Positions 43,873 through 54,199 of a stretch of DNA of 64,000 nucleotides are shown here, piece after piece. Source of the DNA: Gemmatimonas phototrophica (GTDB taxonomy: Bacteria > Gemmatimonadota > Gemmatimonadetes > Gemmatimonadales > Gemmatimonadaceae); contig NZ_CP011454.1 of assembly GCF_000695095.2 (NCBI RefSeq), positions 3,162,001 to 3,226,000 of the forward strand. The letters are read 5' to 3'. Each line of letters starts with the position of its first letter. Position 1 is the stretch's first letter. Both the position numbers and the translations under genes were made by a program. The notes beneath the pieces are model-generated. The model searched no databases. It saw only the letters and a list, made by a program, of their open reading frames with translations, and was not told the origin of the DNA.

Positions 43873-45015
43873 GTGACGCGGTTCGTACTGCCCGACGACA
43901 GCCTGCCCATTGACCGCACCGGCCCGCACCGTGCGGTGCCTCGCATTGGCGTGGTAATGGGCGGGGGGGCGCTGAAGGGGCTGGCCCATGTGGGGGCCCT
44001 CCGCGCCATCCGCGAGGCAGGCATCACTCCCAAGCTGTACGCCGGTTCCAGCATTGGGGCCATGATTGCCGCCGCTGCGGCCAGTGGCCGCGCGCCGGAG
44101 GACCTCATGAAGCGCGCGCTCGGCGTGCGCCGACGCGATCTGTTCCGCATCAATCACATGGGGATGATCATGGAGCGCATGCTGTCGCGTTCCATCTACC
44201 TTGAGGCGCCACTGCGCGCCTTGTGCGATGAATTGGTAGACGAAGGGACCTTCGACAGCTTTGCGAATCCCCTGCTGGTGTCGGCGGTGGACATTGAACG
44301 GGGACTCCCGGTGGTGTTCGGACGCCCGGGGTTTCGGAATGTGCGTGTGCGCGATGCGGTGTATGCCTCGTGTGCCCTGCCCGGTTTCTTCCCGCCCGGG
44401 GTGGTAGGGGACCGGGTGTGCATTGATGGCGGCACGATGGACAATCTGCCCGTGAACATTGCCGGGCTGGATGTTGATGCCATTATCGCGGTGGATGTCG
44501 GCATTGCTGACGTGCCGCACGCGGCCGGTGTGGCCGAACAGGGGTTCGCCACCATTTTCATGCGTGCCGCCACCATGATGATGCACGAGATGCAGCAGGC
44601 GACGCTCGATCGGTGGTCGGGGCCGCCCATGTTGCTGGTGCGTCCCAAGGTGTCGCACATTGGCTGGTTTTCCTTCTCCCATATGGAGCAGTTGCTCGAA
44701 GTGGGCTACGAATCCACCAGAGAGGCGCTCAAGCACCTGTTGGAAGCGCTGGCAGCGCCGGGGGGCATTTTCCCCCGTATCGAGATGGAGATTGGCGTGG
44801 ACCGGGAACGCTGCACCGGATGTGGATTATGTGCCGCGCATCATTCTTCTCTGATGGCGCTGGACTCCTCCCATCGCGCATATCCACTGGAGCAGGTGCA
44901 CATTTTCTCCCCGGCCGACGCCGCATTTGCCCGGTGTTGTCCGGTGGAAGCCATCAGCGTTGGCCCGGTCGCACACCGGGATCCCGTGGCCGACCGGCTG
45001 GCCCAGTCTGCCTGA
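43873..45015 (+). CDS. Patatin-like phospholipase fused to a ferredoxin-like domain
   Basis: The 380-residue protein has an N-terminal patatin domain: oxyanion glycines GGGALKG (30-36), nucleophile elbow GSSIG with S60, and the catalytic Asp in DGGTMDNLP (about 183). After residue 300 it carries CTGCGLC (C314, C317, C320) and later CCPVEAI (C355, C356), the pattern of a ferredoxin-type 4Fe-4S cluster (CxxCxxC...CP). So a lipid acyl hydrolase is joined to an iron-sulfur module in one intact frame. The GTG start 43873 is preceded by GGGAG. It is divergent from the response regulator gene and precedes a hypothetical gene by 30 bases. Confidence 0.85.
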   Translation: MTRFVLPDDSLPIDRTGPHRAVPRIGVVMGGGALKGLAHVGALRAIREAGITPKLYAGSSIGAMIAAAAASGRAPEDLMKRALGVRRRDLFRINHMGMIMERMLSRSIYLEAPLRALCDELVDEGTFDSFANPLLVSAVDIERGLPVVFGRPGFRNVRVRDAVYASCALPGFFPPGVVGDRVCIDGGTMDNLPVNIAGLDVDAIIAVDVGIADVPHAAGVAEQGFATIFMRAATMMMHEMQQATLDRWSGPPMLLVRPKVSHIGWFSFSHMEQLLEVGYESTREALKHLLEALAAPGGIFPRIEMEIGVDRERCTGCGLCAAHHSSLMALDSSHRAYPLEQVHIFSPADAAFARCCPVEAISVGPVAHRDPVADRLAQSA

Positions 45016-45045
45016 TGGCCGCTCATCCTCTGTCCATGTCTTGTC

Positions 45046-45906
45046 ATGCCTGACCAGTACTACGAAAACATTCGCGCCCAGATCAAGGCGGCGGCCGGCA
45101 GCGGCGCCAGCAAGTCCGACGTTCTCTGGGCTGTCGCCGACGGCGTGGCGACGGTGATTGACGGCGCGACCGGCACCGGCTTTGCCGGCGCGGCCAACTC
45201 GGCGGTGCAGGGGGTCTATTCGGCGGCGTCTTCGCAGAACAGCGGAGTAATCCCCAACCCGTGGATGGTGTGGAACGGTCATGACGATGCGGAATCACCG
45301 ACCACCAAGGCGTACCTGAAGCACCGCGGGCGCATGCAGCTGGGCGGTGCGGCCGTCTCGGCGGCGGGCGCGCTGGCGGCGGCGGGTACCGTGGCCGACG
45401 TGGGCGCCCTGCTGTCCCATGGCAACGCCACCGGCTCCACCGTGGCGCACCTCCTCAAGTTCAAGGCCATTGCCAAGGGCTACAAGCAGAGCGAGACCAT
45501 CTCCGGCTGGATTGATGTGCTCATGAAGATGAAGGCGCTCAAGGGTGCCGTGCGCGGTGGTCAGTTTGCGGCAGCGGTGGCGGCGCCCATTCCATGGGGT
45601 GGCGCTACGGCGGTCTCCATTACGGCCGGCGTGTTGGCGGCCGGTGCCAAGCTGGGCATCAAGCTCAAGTTTTCCAACCTGTGCGCCATGACGGCCATGG
45701 ACCTGCACTGGCGCTGTTACCAGGAGACGGCCCTGCTGGGGGGCATTCGCGGGATGAGCGCCGGGACTGGGCCGGCCAACCGTATTCTCCAGGAGTTGTT
45801 CATCCGCCGAGGGATGACCCGAGTGTTTGGACAGCACAACCTGCCTGGACTGGTGAAGGAGCCAGGGGGCTGGCTGGCCATCAATGACAAGCTTTTGCTG
45901 ATCTAG
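45046..45906 (+). CDS. Hypothetical protein rich in Ala/Gly hydrophobic stretches
   Basis: The 286-residue protein (ATG 45046) starts with a helical [31 protein letters not shown], quoted in part as [17 protein letters not shown]. It has weakly hydrophobic, Ala/Gly-rich stretches at about 100-120 and 180-215 that could insert in a membrane, and a C-terminal more globular part ([37 protein letters not shown]). I do not recognise a family. It lies 30 bases downstream of the patatin-ferredoxin gene on the same strand and is probably co-transcribed, so the two may work together. Confidence 0.55.
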   Translation: MPDQYYENIRAQIKAAAGSGASKSDVLWAVADGVATVIDGATGTGFAGAANSAVQGVYSAASSQNSGVIPNPWMVWNGHDDAESPTTKAYLKHRGRMQLGGAAVSAAGALAAAGTVADVGALLSHGNATGSTVAHLLKFKAIAKGYKQSETISGWIDVLMKMKALKGAVRGGQFAAAVAAPIPWGGATAVSITAGVLAAGAKLGIKLKFSNLCAMTAMDLHWRCYQETALLGGIRGMSAGTGPANRILQELFIRRGMTRVFGQHNLPGLVKEPGGWLAINDKLLLI

Positions 45907-45913
45907 ACAATCT

Positions 45914-45947
45914 GCGGGACGGGTCCGCTGGCCTTGTCCCGTCCCGC
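45914..45947 (+). terminator. Hairpin after the hypothetical gene
   Basis: GCGGGACGGG at 45914-45923 pairs perfectly with CCCGTCCCGC at 45938-45947 around a 14-base loop. No T-run, so termination strength is uncertain. Confidence 0.55.
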
Positions 45948-46082
45948 GGCCGATATTACCCGGTAGCCTCGTCGGTACCGGGCATCCTGTGCAGTCGCAG
46001 GAAGTTACGGCGCGATGAGTGGCTCCGTTCCAGACGCGCGTGGCCACCCGAGGGGTTCGGTACGCGCAGGACACTCCCCTTT

Positions 46083-48824
<2,742 letters not shown>

Positions 48825-48829
48825 CGGTC

Positions 48830-48934
48830 GGTTCGCGCGAGACGGGTGGTTCGCGCGAGACGGGTGGTTCGCGCGAGACGGGTGGTTCGCGCGAGACGGG
48901 TGGTTCGCGCGAGACGGGTGGTTCGCGCGAGACG
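48830..48934. repeat. Tandem array of an 18-bp unit
   Basis: Five exact copies of GGTTCGCGCGAGACGGGT (48830-48919) and a sixth of 15 bases (48920-48934) start six bases after the acnA stop and run into the family B element. There are no spacers, so it is not a CRISPR. The unit length is a multiple of three; both strands stay open, but the resulting repetitive peptides do not look like a gene. Confidence 0.9.
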
Positions 48935-49045
48935 CCCCGAACGATTGAGGCCCCGGTCGCGAGTGCTCTTCGGGGGTGGCCGTGCGCATACGCGCCGGCG
49001 TCACCCCCTCAGGGACTCGCTCTCCGGGGCCTCAATCGTTCGGGG
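48935..49045 (+). repeat. Structured family B element, copy 1 (3' of acnA)
   Basis: A 22-bp perfect stem joins CCCCGAACGATTGAGGCCCC.. (48935-48956) with its complement at 49024-49045. Within it are smaller stems: GCGAGT/ACTCGC, GGGGGTG/CACCCCC, GCCG/CGGC and GCGC-ATAC-GCGC at the tip, with conserved unpaired TGCTCTTC on the left and TCAGGG on the right. The outer stem differs in sequence from the other two copies but keeps pairing. Downstream, 49046-49219 shows no gene. Confidence 0.85.
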
Positions 49046-49219
49046 CTGTTCTCTTGGCACGCGCACGCTCACGCGGGCGCCGACGACACCCCCTCGGAGG
49101 CCACTCGCCGAGCATACGACGCCGCCGGGGCTGGTTCGTAAAGGCTCGCACTTTTTCGGTCGTACGCGCATTGTAGTTTGTGAACATTTGCATTCTTGAG
49201 AATAAGGACGAATCACACT

Positions 49220-49564
49220 GTGCTTAAGCGACTGATAAGCCGGCCGAATTACGGCATACCGCTGCTTCGACACCCCGACGGATCGGTTGTGGCGCGAACG
49301 TGGTGGGGGGCATGGCGCAATTTTCGTATTCCCGCGGAACACGTCGCGAACGTCGAAGCCGACTTGCGTTTCGCGAGCGGATTGAACTGGTGGGTCACTA
49401 CGCTCCTGTTTATCGGCGTGCTGACGTGGGGCACTGAAGCCTTCCTGCTTCTGCTGCCGATCTCACTCGTTTCCACGGTGGTACAAGTGTGGTATCCAAT
49501 GCGGCGCGTAGGGCAATTTCCGGTAATCGAAATTGACCGCTCGTCGTTACGACCATACAACTGA
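49220..49564 (+). CDS. Small membrane protein, lower GC than its neighbours
   Basis: From GTG 49220 the protein has 114 residues: a basic N-terminus (LKRLISRPNYGIPLLRHPDG), then WWGAWRNFRIP, and two hydrophobic helices (about 58-75, GLNWWVTTLLFIGVLTWG, and 77-93, EAFLLLLPISLVSTVVQVW). I do not recognise a family. Its codon third positions are clearly less GC-rich than the surrounding genes, and it is bracketed by family B elements, so it may be of foreign origin. A TTG at 49196 is an alternative start. Confidence 0.5.
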   Translation: MLKRLISRPNYGIPLLRHPDGSVVARTWWGAWRNFRIPAEHVANVEADLRFASGLNWWVTTLLFIGVLTWGTEAFLLLLPISLVSTVVQVWYPMRRVGQFPVIEIDRSSLRPYN

Positions 49565-49660
49565 CCGCGCCCTTTAGTCATGACCGGGCAACAGGTATCG
49601 TCGCTACCACACTATGGAGCGAGAAGGGATTACAGAGGTACGCTAACGCCGGCTCGTGTC

Positions 49661-49767
49661 CCGAGCGCGAGAGGCCCCGGGGAGCGAGTCCCTGAGGGGG
49701 TGACGCCGGCGCGTATGCGCCCGGCCTCCCCCGAAGAGCACTCGCGACCGGGGCCTCACGCGCTCGG
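49661..49767 (-). repeat. Structured family B element, copy 2 (3' of peroxiredoxin)
   Basis: The outer stem CCGAGCGCG-A-GAGGCCCCGG (49661-49680) pairs with 49748-49767 with a single mismatch. Inner stems and loop sequences match copies 1 and 3. It lies 19 bases past the stop of the minus-strand peroxiredoxin gene, so in that transcript it has the same orientation as copy 1 has in acnA mRNA. Confidence 0.85.
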
Positions 49768-49785
49768 AACCCGATTGGGACCCGC

Positions 49786-50355
49786 TCAGGGCGCCGGACG
49801 CGCCCCCGCAGCCGCCTGAATGGCCGCACCAAGGTCGGTGTAGGCGGCTTCCGACATCTGATTGAACGGCCGCGCGATATACGCAATGCGCCCCGCCGGA
49901 TCGATCACGTACAGATGGCGCTTGTGCCACAACAGACCGCTGGCGCCGTAGGCTTTGCCCACCGCCTTGTTGCCGTCGGTGGCGAACCGGAAGGGGAATT
50001 TCTTCTTCTGCGACCACCCATACAGATCGCCGCTGTCGTCGGTACTGACGCCCACCAGCGTCACCTTGTTGCCGCCATTGAAGAGCGCCGCGTAGCGATC
50101 ACGATAGCTCTCCATTTGCGTCGTGCACCCGGGTGTCCCGGCCTGCGGGAAGAACGCCAGCACCACCACTTCGCCCTTGTGTGCAGAGAGCGTGAAGGGG
50201 GTGCGGTCCACGCCAATGGCCGACACCGTGGTCACACTGAAGTCCGGCGCCATATCGCCCACCTTGAGTGACTGGGCAGCGAGTGGCGAATCGGCAAACG
50301 GCGCGGTGGCCAGCGCCAGGGTCAAGGCAAACGGAGCGAAGGAGCGCAGCAACAC
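49786..50355 (-). CDS. Exported thioredoxin-fold peroxiredoxin, paralogue 1
   Basis: From GTG 50355 the protein has 189 residues with a signal peptide (LLRSFAPFALTLALATAPFA, then ADSPLAAQ). The mature part is a peroxiredoxin with the motif PQAGTPGC (PxxxTxxC), peroxidatic Cys 77, and no resolving Cys five residues on, so a 1-Cys-type or a mechanism with an external thiol. It should reduce peroxides in the periplasm. An upstream in-frame start at 50523 would translate the family B repeat and is rejected. Its closest relative here is the gene at 53588. It is flanked by two family B copies in direct orientation. Confidence 0.85.
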   Translation of the reverse strand: MLLRSFAPFALTLALATAPFADSPLAAQSLKVGDMAPDFSVTTVSAIGVDRTPFTLSAHKGEVVVLAFFPQAGTPGCTTQMESYRDRYAALFNGGNKVTLVGVSTDDSGDLYGWSQKKKFPFRFATDGNKAVGKAYGASGLLWHKRHLYVIDPAGRIAYIARPFNQMSEAAYTDLGAAIQAAAGARPAP

Positions 50356-50455
50356 GAATGGTCCGGGCGAGAGTGAGCATCGCGAGCTGGCGCTCGTACC
50401 CCATGAGCGAGCCAACCGATCCCGCTGTTCCCGGCAGGCACGAAACGGCGAAGCT

Positions 50456-50562
50456 CCGAACGTTGAAGGCCCCGGCGAGCGAGTCCCTGAGGGGGTGACG
50501 CCGGCGCGACAGCGCACGGCCACCCCCGAAGAGCACTCGCGACCGGGGCCTTCAACGTTCGG
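50456..50562 (-). repeat. Structured family B element, copy 3 (3' of Asp-rich lipoprotein)
   Basis: The outer stem CCGAACGTTGAAGGCCCCGG (50456-50475) is perfectly complementary to 50543-50562. Inner stems repeat those of copy 1, with tip loop GACA on the plus strand. It lies 34 bases beyond the stop of the minus-strand lipoprotein gene and upstream of the peroxiredoxin gene. Confidence 0.85.
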
Positions 50563-50596
50563 GGCGTCTCACGTCACACGCCCAAATGTCTGCCGA

Positions 50597-51505
50597 TCAG
50601 CGATCGTCGTCTTCCCCGTCACGGTCCTTGTCACGGAACGCGCGGAACGCGTTGCGGATGTTGTTCTGAATCTTGGCGCGCACGAAGCCCGGCGTGTTCC
50701 CCTCGGCCGGCGAGTACAACCCACCGTTCGGGCGCACGAACCAGTCCTTCATGTCGATTGTGACCGTCACATCGTCACCCCCCTCGCCAATCGTGATCGG
50801 CGCGGTCAACGGCACCTCCAGCTTCGCATTCACATCATGCGTGAACGTGAACGCCTGCCCGTTGTATGTCCCTTGCAGACGAATGCTGATGCCGCGGAAA
50901 TCCGGGTTGGCCTGACGGAACGCCAGATCGGCCGAATCACTGCTGGACACCTTGTGAATGGACAGCCGCACCGACGAATACGTCCCTTCCGGCACCATGA
51001 CGGCGACCCGGCCGCCGTCGGCGCCAGTGACCGGCACATCCACCAGATACGGACCGACCCGGATGGTGGGGCAGTCATCGTCATCGTCATCATCGTCGTC
51101 GCTCGACGATTGCTTGCTGCTTCCCGACTTTCCGTTCGACGACGACGCTGCCACCACGATGGACGATGAGCTGTTGTCATCATCATCGTCATCATCGGTG
51201 CAGGTGGCCGCTGCCGACTTGAGCTTCACATCCTTGACCACGATCTGCGCCTTGGAGATCAGAATCACGTCAGCGCCGCTGGTGATGCTGAACCCCGCCG
51301 GCGTGGTGGCAACCTGCGCCGACCCGGTCGTGTTGGCGGAACCGTCGGCCGACTGCACATTGGCCGAAGCCGACGTGGTGGCGAGCTGGAAGCCGACTCC
51401 GACTTGCGCGGACTTGTTGGGGCCTGTGCCCTCTCCGCACGCGGCAAGCAGCGCGGCGCCAGCGCACAGTGAGAACGACAGCGCCTGATTGGGCAAACGC
51501 ACCAT
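50597..51505 (-). CDS. Lipoprotein with poly-Asp/Ser low-complexity loop
   Basis: From ATG 51505 (GGAG ten bases upstream) the 302-residue protein has a signal with lipobox LLAAC. The mature part is beta-rich (VGVGFQLATTSASANVQ; ISKAQIVVKDVKLKS; GRVAVMVPEGTYSSVRLSI), resembling DUF4382-like carbohydrate-binding-type beta-sandwiches. A loop of about 45 residues, bounded by two cysteines, contains a run of seven Asp, a Ser-rich segment and a run of nine Asp. The C-terminus is also acidic (DKDRDGEDDDR). Calcium or other cation binding is plausible. Family is not certain. Confidence 0.65.
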   Translation of the reverse strand: MVRLPNQALSFSLCAGAALLAACGEGTGPNKSAQVGVGFQLATTSASANVQSADGSANTTGSAQVATTPAGFSITSGADVILISKAQIVVKDVKLKSAAATCTDDDDDDDNSSSSIVVAASSSNGKSGSSKQSSSDDDDDDDDDCPTIRVGPYLVDVPVTGADGGRVAVMVPEGTYSSVRLSIHKVSSSDSADLAFRQANPDFRGISIRLQGTYNGQAFTFTHDVNAKLEVPLTAPITIGEGGDDVTVTIDMKDWFVRPNGGLYSPAEGNTPGFVRAKIQNNIRNAFRAFRDKDRDGEDDDR

Positions 51506-51729
51506 ATTGCACATTCTCCGTTGGGTGTTTGGAATCCGGCCGGCAGGACCACGGGGCCCACCAGCGCACGGGGTGACCGGAACACCTGTAAGTTCAACAC
51601 ACCAGTCTCGACTGTCAGTGATGTAGCGCACGACTGGCCATTGTCGCCGTTACTCGTGTGGCATCGGTTGTCACGAACAATCACGACGTATCACGCCGGT
51701 CCCTCCACGCCCTTCACCCGATCGCTCCC

Positions 51730-52605
51730 GTGATTGCCTTGCTGGTGAACCCGGTCGCTGGCCGCGGCGACGCTCGACGGCGCGCCGAGGCCGTGGAAGC
51801 GGCCCTCCGTACGACAGGTGCCCTGCAGCGCTACGAAACACAGTCGCGCGGGGATGAGCGTCGGTGTGCACGCGAGGCCTGCGCGGCCGGAGCCACCGTG
51901 CTGGCCGTTGTTGGCGGTGATGGATCAGTGCATCACGCGGCGCGCGGCCTGTTGGATGTGGGAGCTCCCATTCCCCTGGCGATCTTTGCTGCCGGGACCG
52001 GGAATGACTTTGTCAAATCGTTGCAAACCCCGGCGCATGATGCCGTGGCCATGGCGGCCGCGGTGGCGCGTGGGCAAACGCAGGCGGTAGATGTTGGCGT
52101 GATCGACTCGGTCCCGTTTCTCAACGCCGCAGGGCTGGGCTTTGACGTGGAGGTGCTGGAGCGCATGCAGCACCCGCTGTGGTTCACGGGCACCGCCGCC
52201 TACGTGGTAACGGCCGTACGGGCACTCTTTGGCTATACCGGCTTCACTGTACAGCACCCCGACACATCTCCGCCCGCCAGCGACCACCGACTGATGACCG
52301 TCTTTGCCAATGGACGCGTGTTCGGCGGCACCTTTCAGATTGCCCCCACCGCGTCGCTCACCGACGGACGACTCGACGTCGTCAACATTGCGTCGCTGGC
52401 GCCGCTCGCCCGCCCCGCCGTGTTCTGGCGCGCCACGCGCGGCACGCACCTGCAGCACCCTGCCGTACACCATTCACAAACGGTGGCGACCACCATTACG
52501 AGCCCCACGCCCTTGCCCTTTGAGGCCGACGGCGAATTGTATCGCGCCAGCAATACCACCATTCAGATTGCCGTCCGTCCCGCCGCGCTGCGCGTGATTG
52601 TCTGA
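51730..52605 (+). CDS. Diacylglycerol kinase-family lipid kinase
   Basis: The 291-residue protein starts IALLVNPVAGRGDARRRAEAV, has the ATP-binding/catalytic motif VVGGDGSVHHAARGLL (about 75-90) and FAAGTGNDFVKSL, as in YegS/DgkB-type kinases. The second domain contains a beta-sandwich with NGRVFGGTFQIAPTASLTDGRLDVV and the C-terminal FEADGEL. It phosphorylates a lipid alcohol with ATP at the membrane surface. I set the start at GTG 51730, directly before the first strand; the frame extends upstream to 51658 without homology. Confidence 0.85.
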   Translation: MIALLVNPVAGRGDARRRAEAVEAALRTTGALQRYETQSRGDERRCAREACAAGATVLAVVGGDGSVHHAARGLLDVGAPIPLAIFAAGTGNDFVKSLQTPAHDAVAMAAAVARGQTQAVDVGVIDSVPFLNAAGLGFDVEVLERMQHPLWFTGTAAYVVTAVRALFGYTGFTVQHPDTSPPASDHRLMTVFANGRVFGGTFQIAPTASLTDGRLDVVNIASLAPLARPAVFWRATRGTHLQHPAVHHSQTVATTITSPTPLPFEADGELYRASNTTIQIAVRPAALRVIV

Positions 52606-52634
52606 TCGCCGCACACATCGCGCCACAAAAGAAA

Positions 52635-52682
52635 AGACCCGGAGATCGACCACGCCCCCACGCGTTTGGTCGTTCCGGGTCT
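52635..52682 (+). terminator. Terminator after the lipid kinase gene
   Basis: AGACCCGGA (52635-52643) pairs with TCCGGGTCT (52674-52682); CGACCA/GGTCG extends the stem inside. It is preceded by an A-rich and followed by a T/C-rich stretch, so it may serve both the kinase and the convergent glycine-zipper gene. Confidence 0.65.
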
Positions 52683-52788
52683 CTCTCGTTCGGCGCCCCC
52701 TCCACGAAGCCTCCGAACATCCTGCGTACTCCCCCTGCAACTCTTCTGACACCACAACCTCTTGGAGGGTTGCAATGCTCGTGCGCTG

Positions 52789-53358
52789 TTACGGATTTTT
52801 GACCTGATGCCCAATGAGTCCACCCAATACAGCCCCGCCCAGTGCGCCAATCGCCGCGCCCTTGGCTTTGTCACGTGATGAGATCACCCCAATCGCCGCG
52901 CCGCTGGCCGCGCCAATGATGGCCCCCTTCTGCGTGTTGCGACGCTCCTGATACACGCCACTGCCGCCACTTCCCGACCCCCCGCCGCTCCCGGCGGTGC
53001 TGGTGCGACGCACGGTGGACTGCTGCGGCACGTACACCACCCGCGTGGGCGCCGGCTGCGGATACGGCGCCGGATAGGCCTGGGGCGGATACGGTTGCGG
53101 ATAGCCCTGCGGAGCCTGCCCCGGGTACGGCGCGTAGCCCTGTTGGTACCCCGGCGCATACCCCTGGGGATAACCCATTTCCGCCGGTCCCATGAACTGC
53201 TGACGATTGGCAGGTGCCTGAGAGGCCGCCATGAGATCGGCGCGCAACTGATCGTCGAGCGTTCGATCCTCGCCACTGCACGCCGTGAGCACGCCAAACG
53301 CGACGGGTGCCAGCAGCGGGATCGCAGCGGTGCGGAGACGGGTATAGATGGCCGACAT
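52789..53358 (-). CDS. Lipoprotein with Tyr/Pro/Gln repeats and glycine-zipper tail
   Basis: The 189-residue protein (ATG 53358, after a strong GAGGAGG site) has a signal with lipobox LTAC. A low-complexity region with QGYAPGYQQGYAPYPGQ-type repeats follows (about 60-105), then a Gly/Ser linker. The C-terminus has a glycine-zipper pair, GAIIGAASGAAIGVISS and GAAIGALGGAVLGGLIGHQ, as in OmpA-like/17-kDa antigen outer-membrane proteins. It is probably an outer-membrane-associated structural lipoprotein. It is divergent from the second peroxiredoxin gene. Confidence 0.75.
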   Translation of the reverse strand: MSAIYTRLRTAAIPLLAPVAFGVLTACSGEDRTLDDQLRADLMAASQAPANRQQFMGPAEMGYPQGYAPGYQQGYAPYPGQAPQGYPQPYPPQAYPAPYPQPAPTRVVYVPQQSTVRRTSTAGSGGGSGSGGSGVYQERRNTQKGAIIGAASGAAIGVISSRDKAKGAAIGALGGAVLGGLIGHQVKNP

Positions 53359-53587
53359 GACGTCCTCCTCGGTAAAGCGGGCGGGCACTATGCGCCGCCG
53401 ACACCCACAGACCGAGGCAGGGGGCGTGCCAGAGTATTCAACTCCCATTCACCCCGGAAACCACCCTTCCGGGCCGTTCGTTGTCCTCCAGTGTGGTCAA
53501 TGGACCGTCCCCTTGGTGGACACCCTGTTCACTTCGGGATAGCGTTCCTGCAGATCCTTCCGTTCGACCCAACCTCAGGAGTATTCG

Positions 53588-54154
53588 ATGTCTTTCCGTT
53601 CGCGTGTCGCATCGACCGTGGCCCTGCTTGCAACGGCCGTGGCGCTCGCGCCCTCGGCGGCCGCCGCCCAGACCACGCTCAAGGTGGGCGACATGGCCCC
53701 TGACTTCACCGTGACCAGCGTTACGGCCAAGGGCGTGGACGCCAAGCCCTTCACGCTGTCCGAGCACAAGGGCGAAACCGTCGTGCTGGCGTTCTTCCCC
53801 AAGGCCCGCACCAGCGGGTGCACCGTGCAGATGGAGTCGTACCGCGACAAGTACGCCGACATCTTTAAGGGCGGAAAGAAAGTCACGCTGGTTGGCGTGA
53901 GCCCTGACCCGGACAGCGCCCTGACCTCGTGGGCCGTGGATGCGAAGTTCCAGTTCCACTTTGCCGCCGACACCGAGCGCAAGGTCGGAGTGGCCTACGG
54001 TGCCAGCACGGGCACGGGCTACCACAAGCGGCACCTGTACGTGATCGACCCGCAGGGGCGCATTGCCTACATTGCCACGCCGTTCAACCAGATGTCGGCC
54101 GATGCCTACACGGACCTCGGCTCGGCGATCTCCAAGTCGGTCGGCACGAAGTAA
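53588..54154 (+). CDS. Exported thioredoxin-fold peroxiredoxin, paralogue 2
   Basis: The 188-residue protein (ATG, with AGGAG site) has a signal peptide cleaved near SAAAAQ (residue 28). The mature part has PKARTSGC (PxxxTxxC) with C78, and is closely similar in the whole length to the minus-strand peroxiredoxin at 49786 (e.g. both share GYHKRHLYVID or WHKRHLYVID). Both lack a resolving Cys. It should detoxify peroxides in the periplasm. A hairpin CCCGGAA/TTCCGGG lies about 120 bases upstream in the divergent spacer. Confidence 0.87.
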   Translation: MSFRSRVASTVALLATAVALAPSAAAAQTTLKVGDMAPDFTVTSVTAKGVDAKPFTLSEHKGETVVLAFFPKARTSGCTVQMESYRDKYADIFKGGKKVTLVGVSPDPDSALTSWAVDAKFQFHFAADTERKVGVAYGASTGTGYHKRHLYVIDPQGRIAYIATPFNQMSADAYTDLGSAISKSVGTK

Positions 54155-54199
54155 CCGTTTGGCCTTGCCACACACGGCGAGTTGTGTGAAGTCTCGCTG

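Noticed and set aside
48830-48934. 18-bp repeats as a CRISPR array
   Set aside because: Units are contiguous without spacers and no cas genes are present.
50356-50523. N-terminal extension of the first peroxiredoxin
   Set aside because: It would translate the family B repeat; a signal peptide starts cleanly at GTG 50355.
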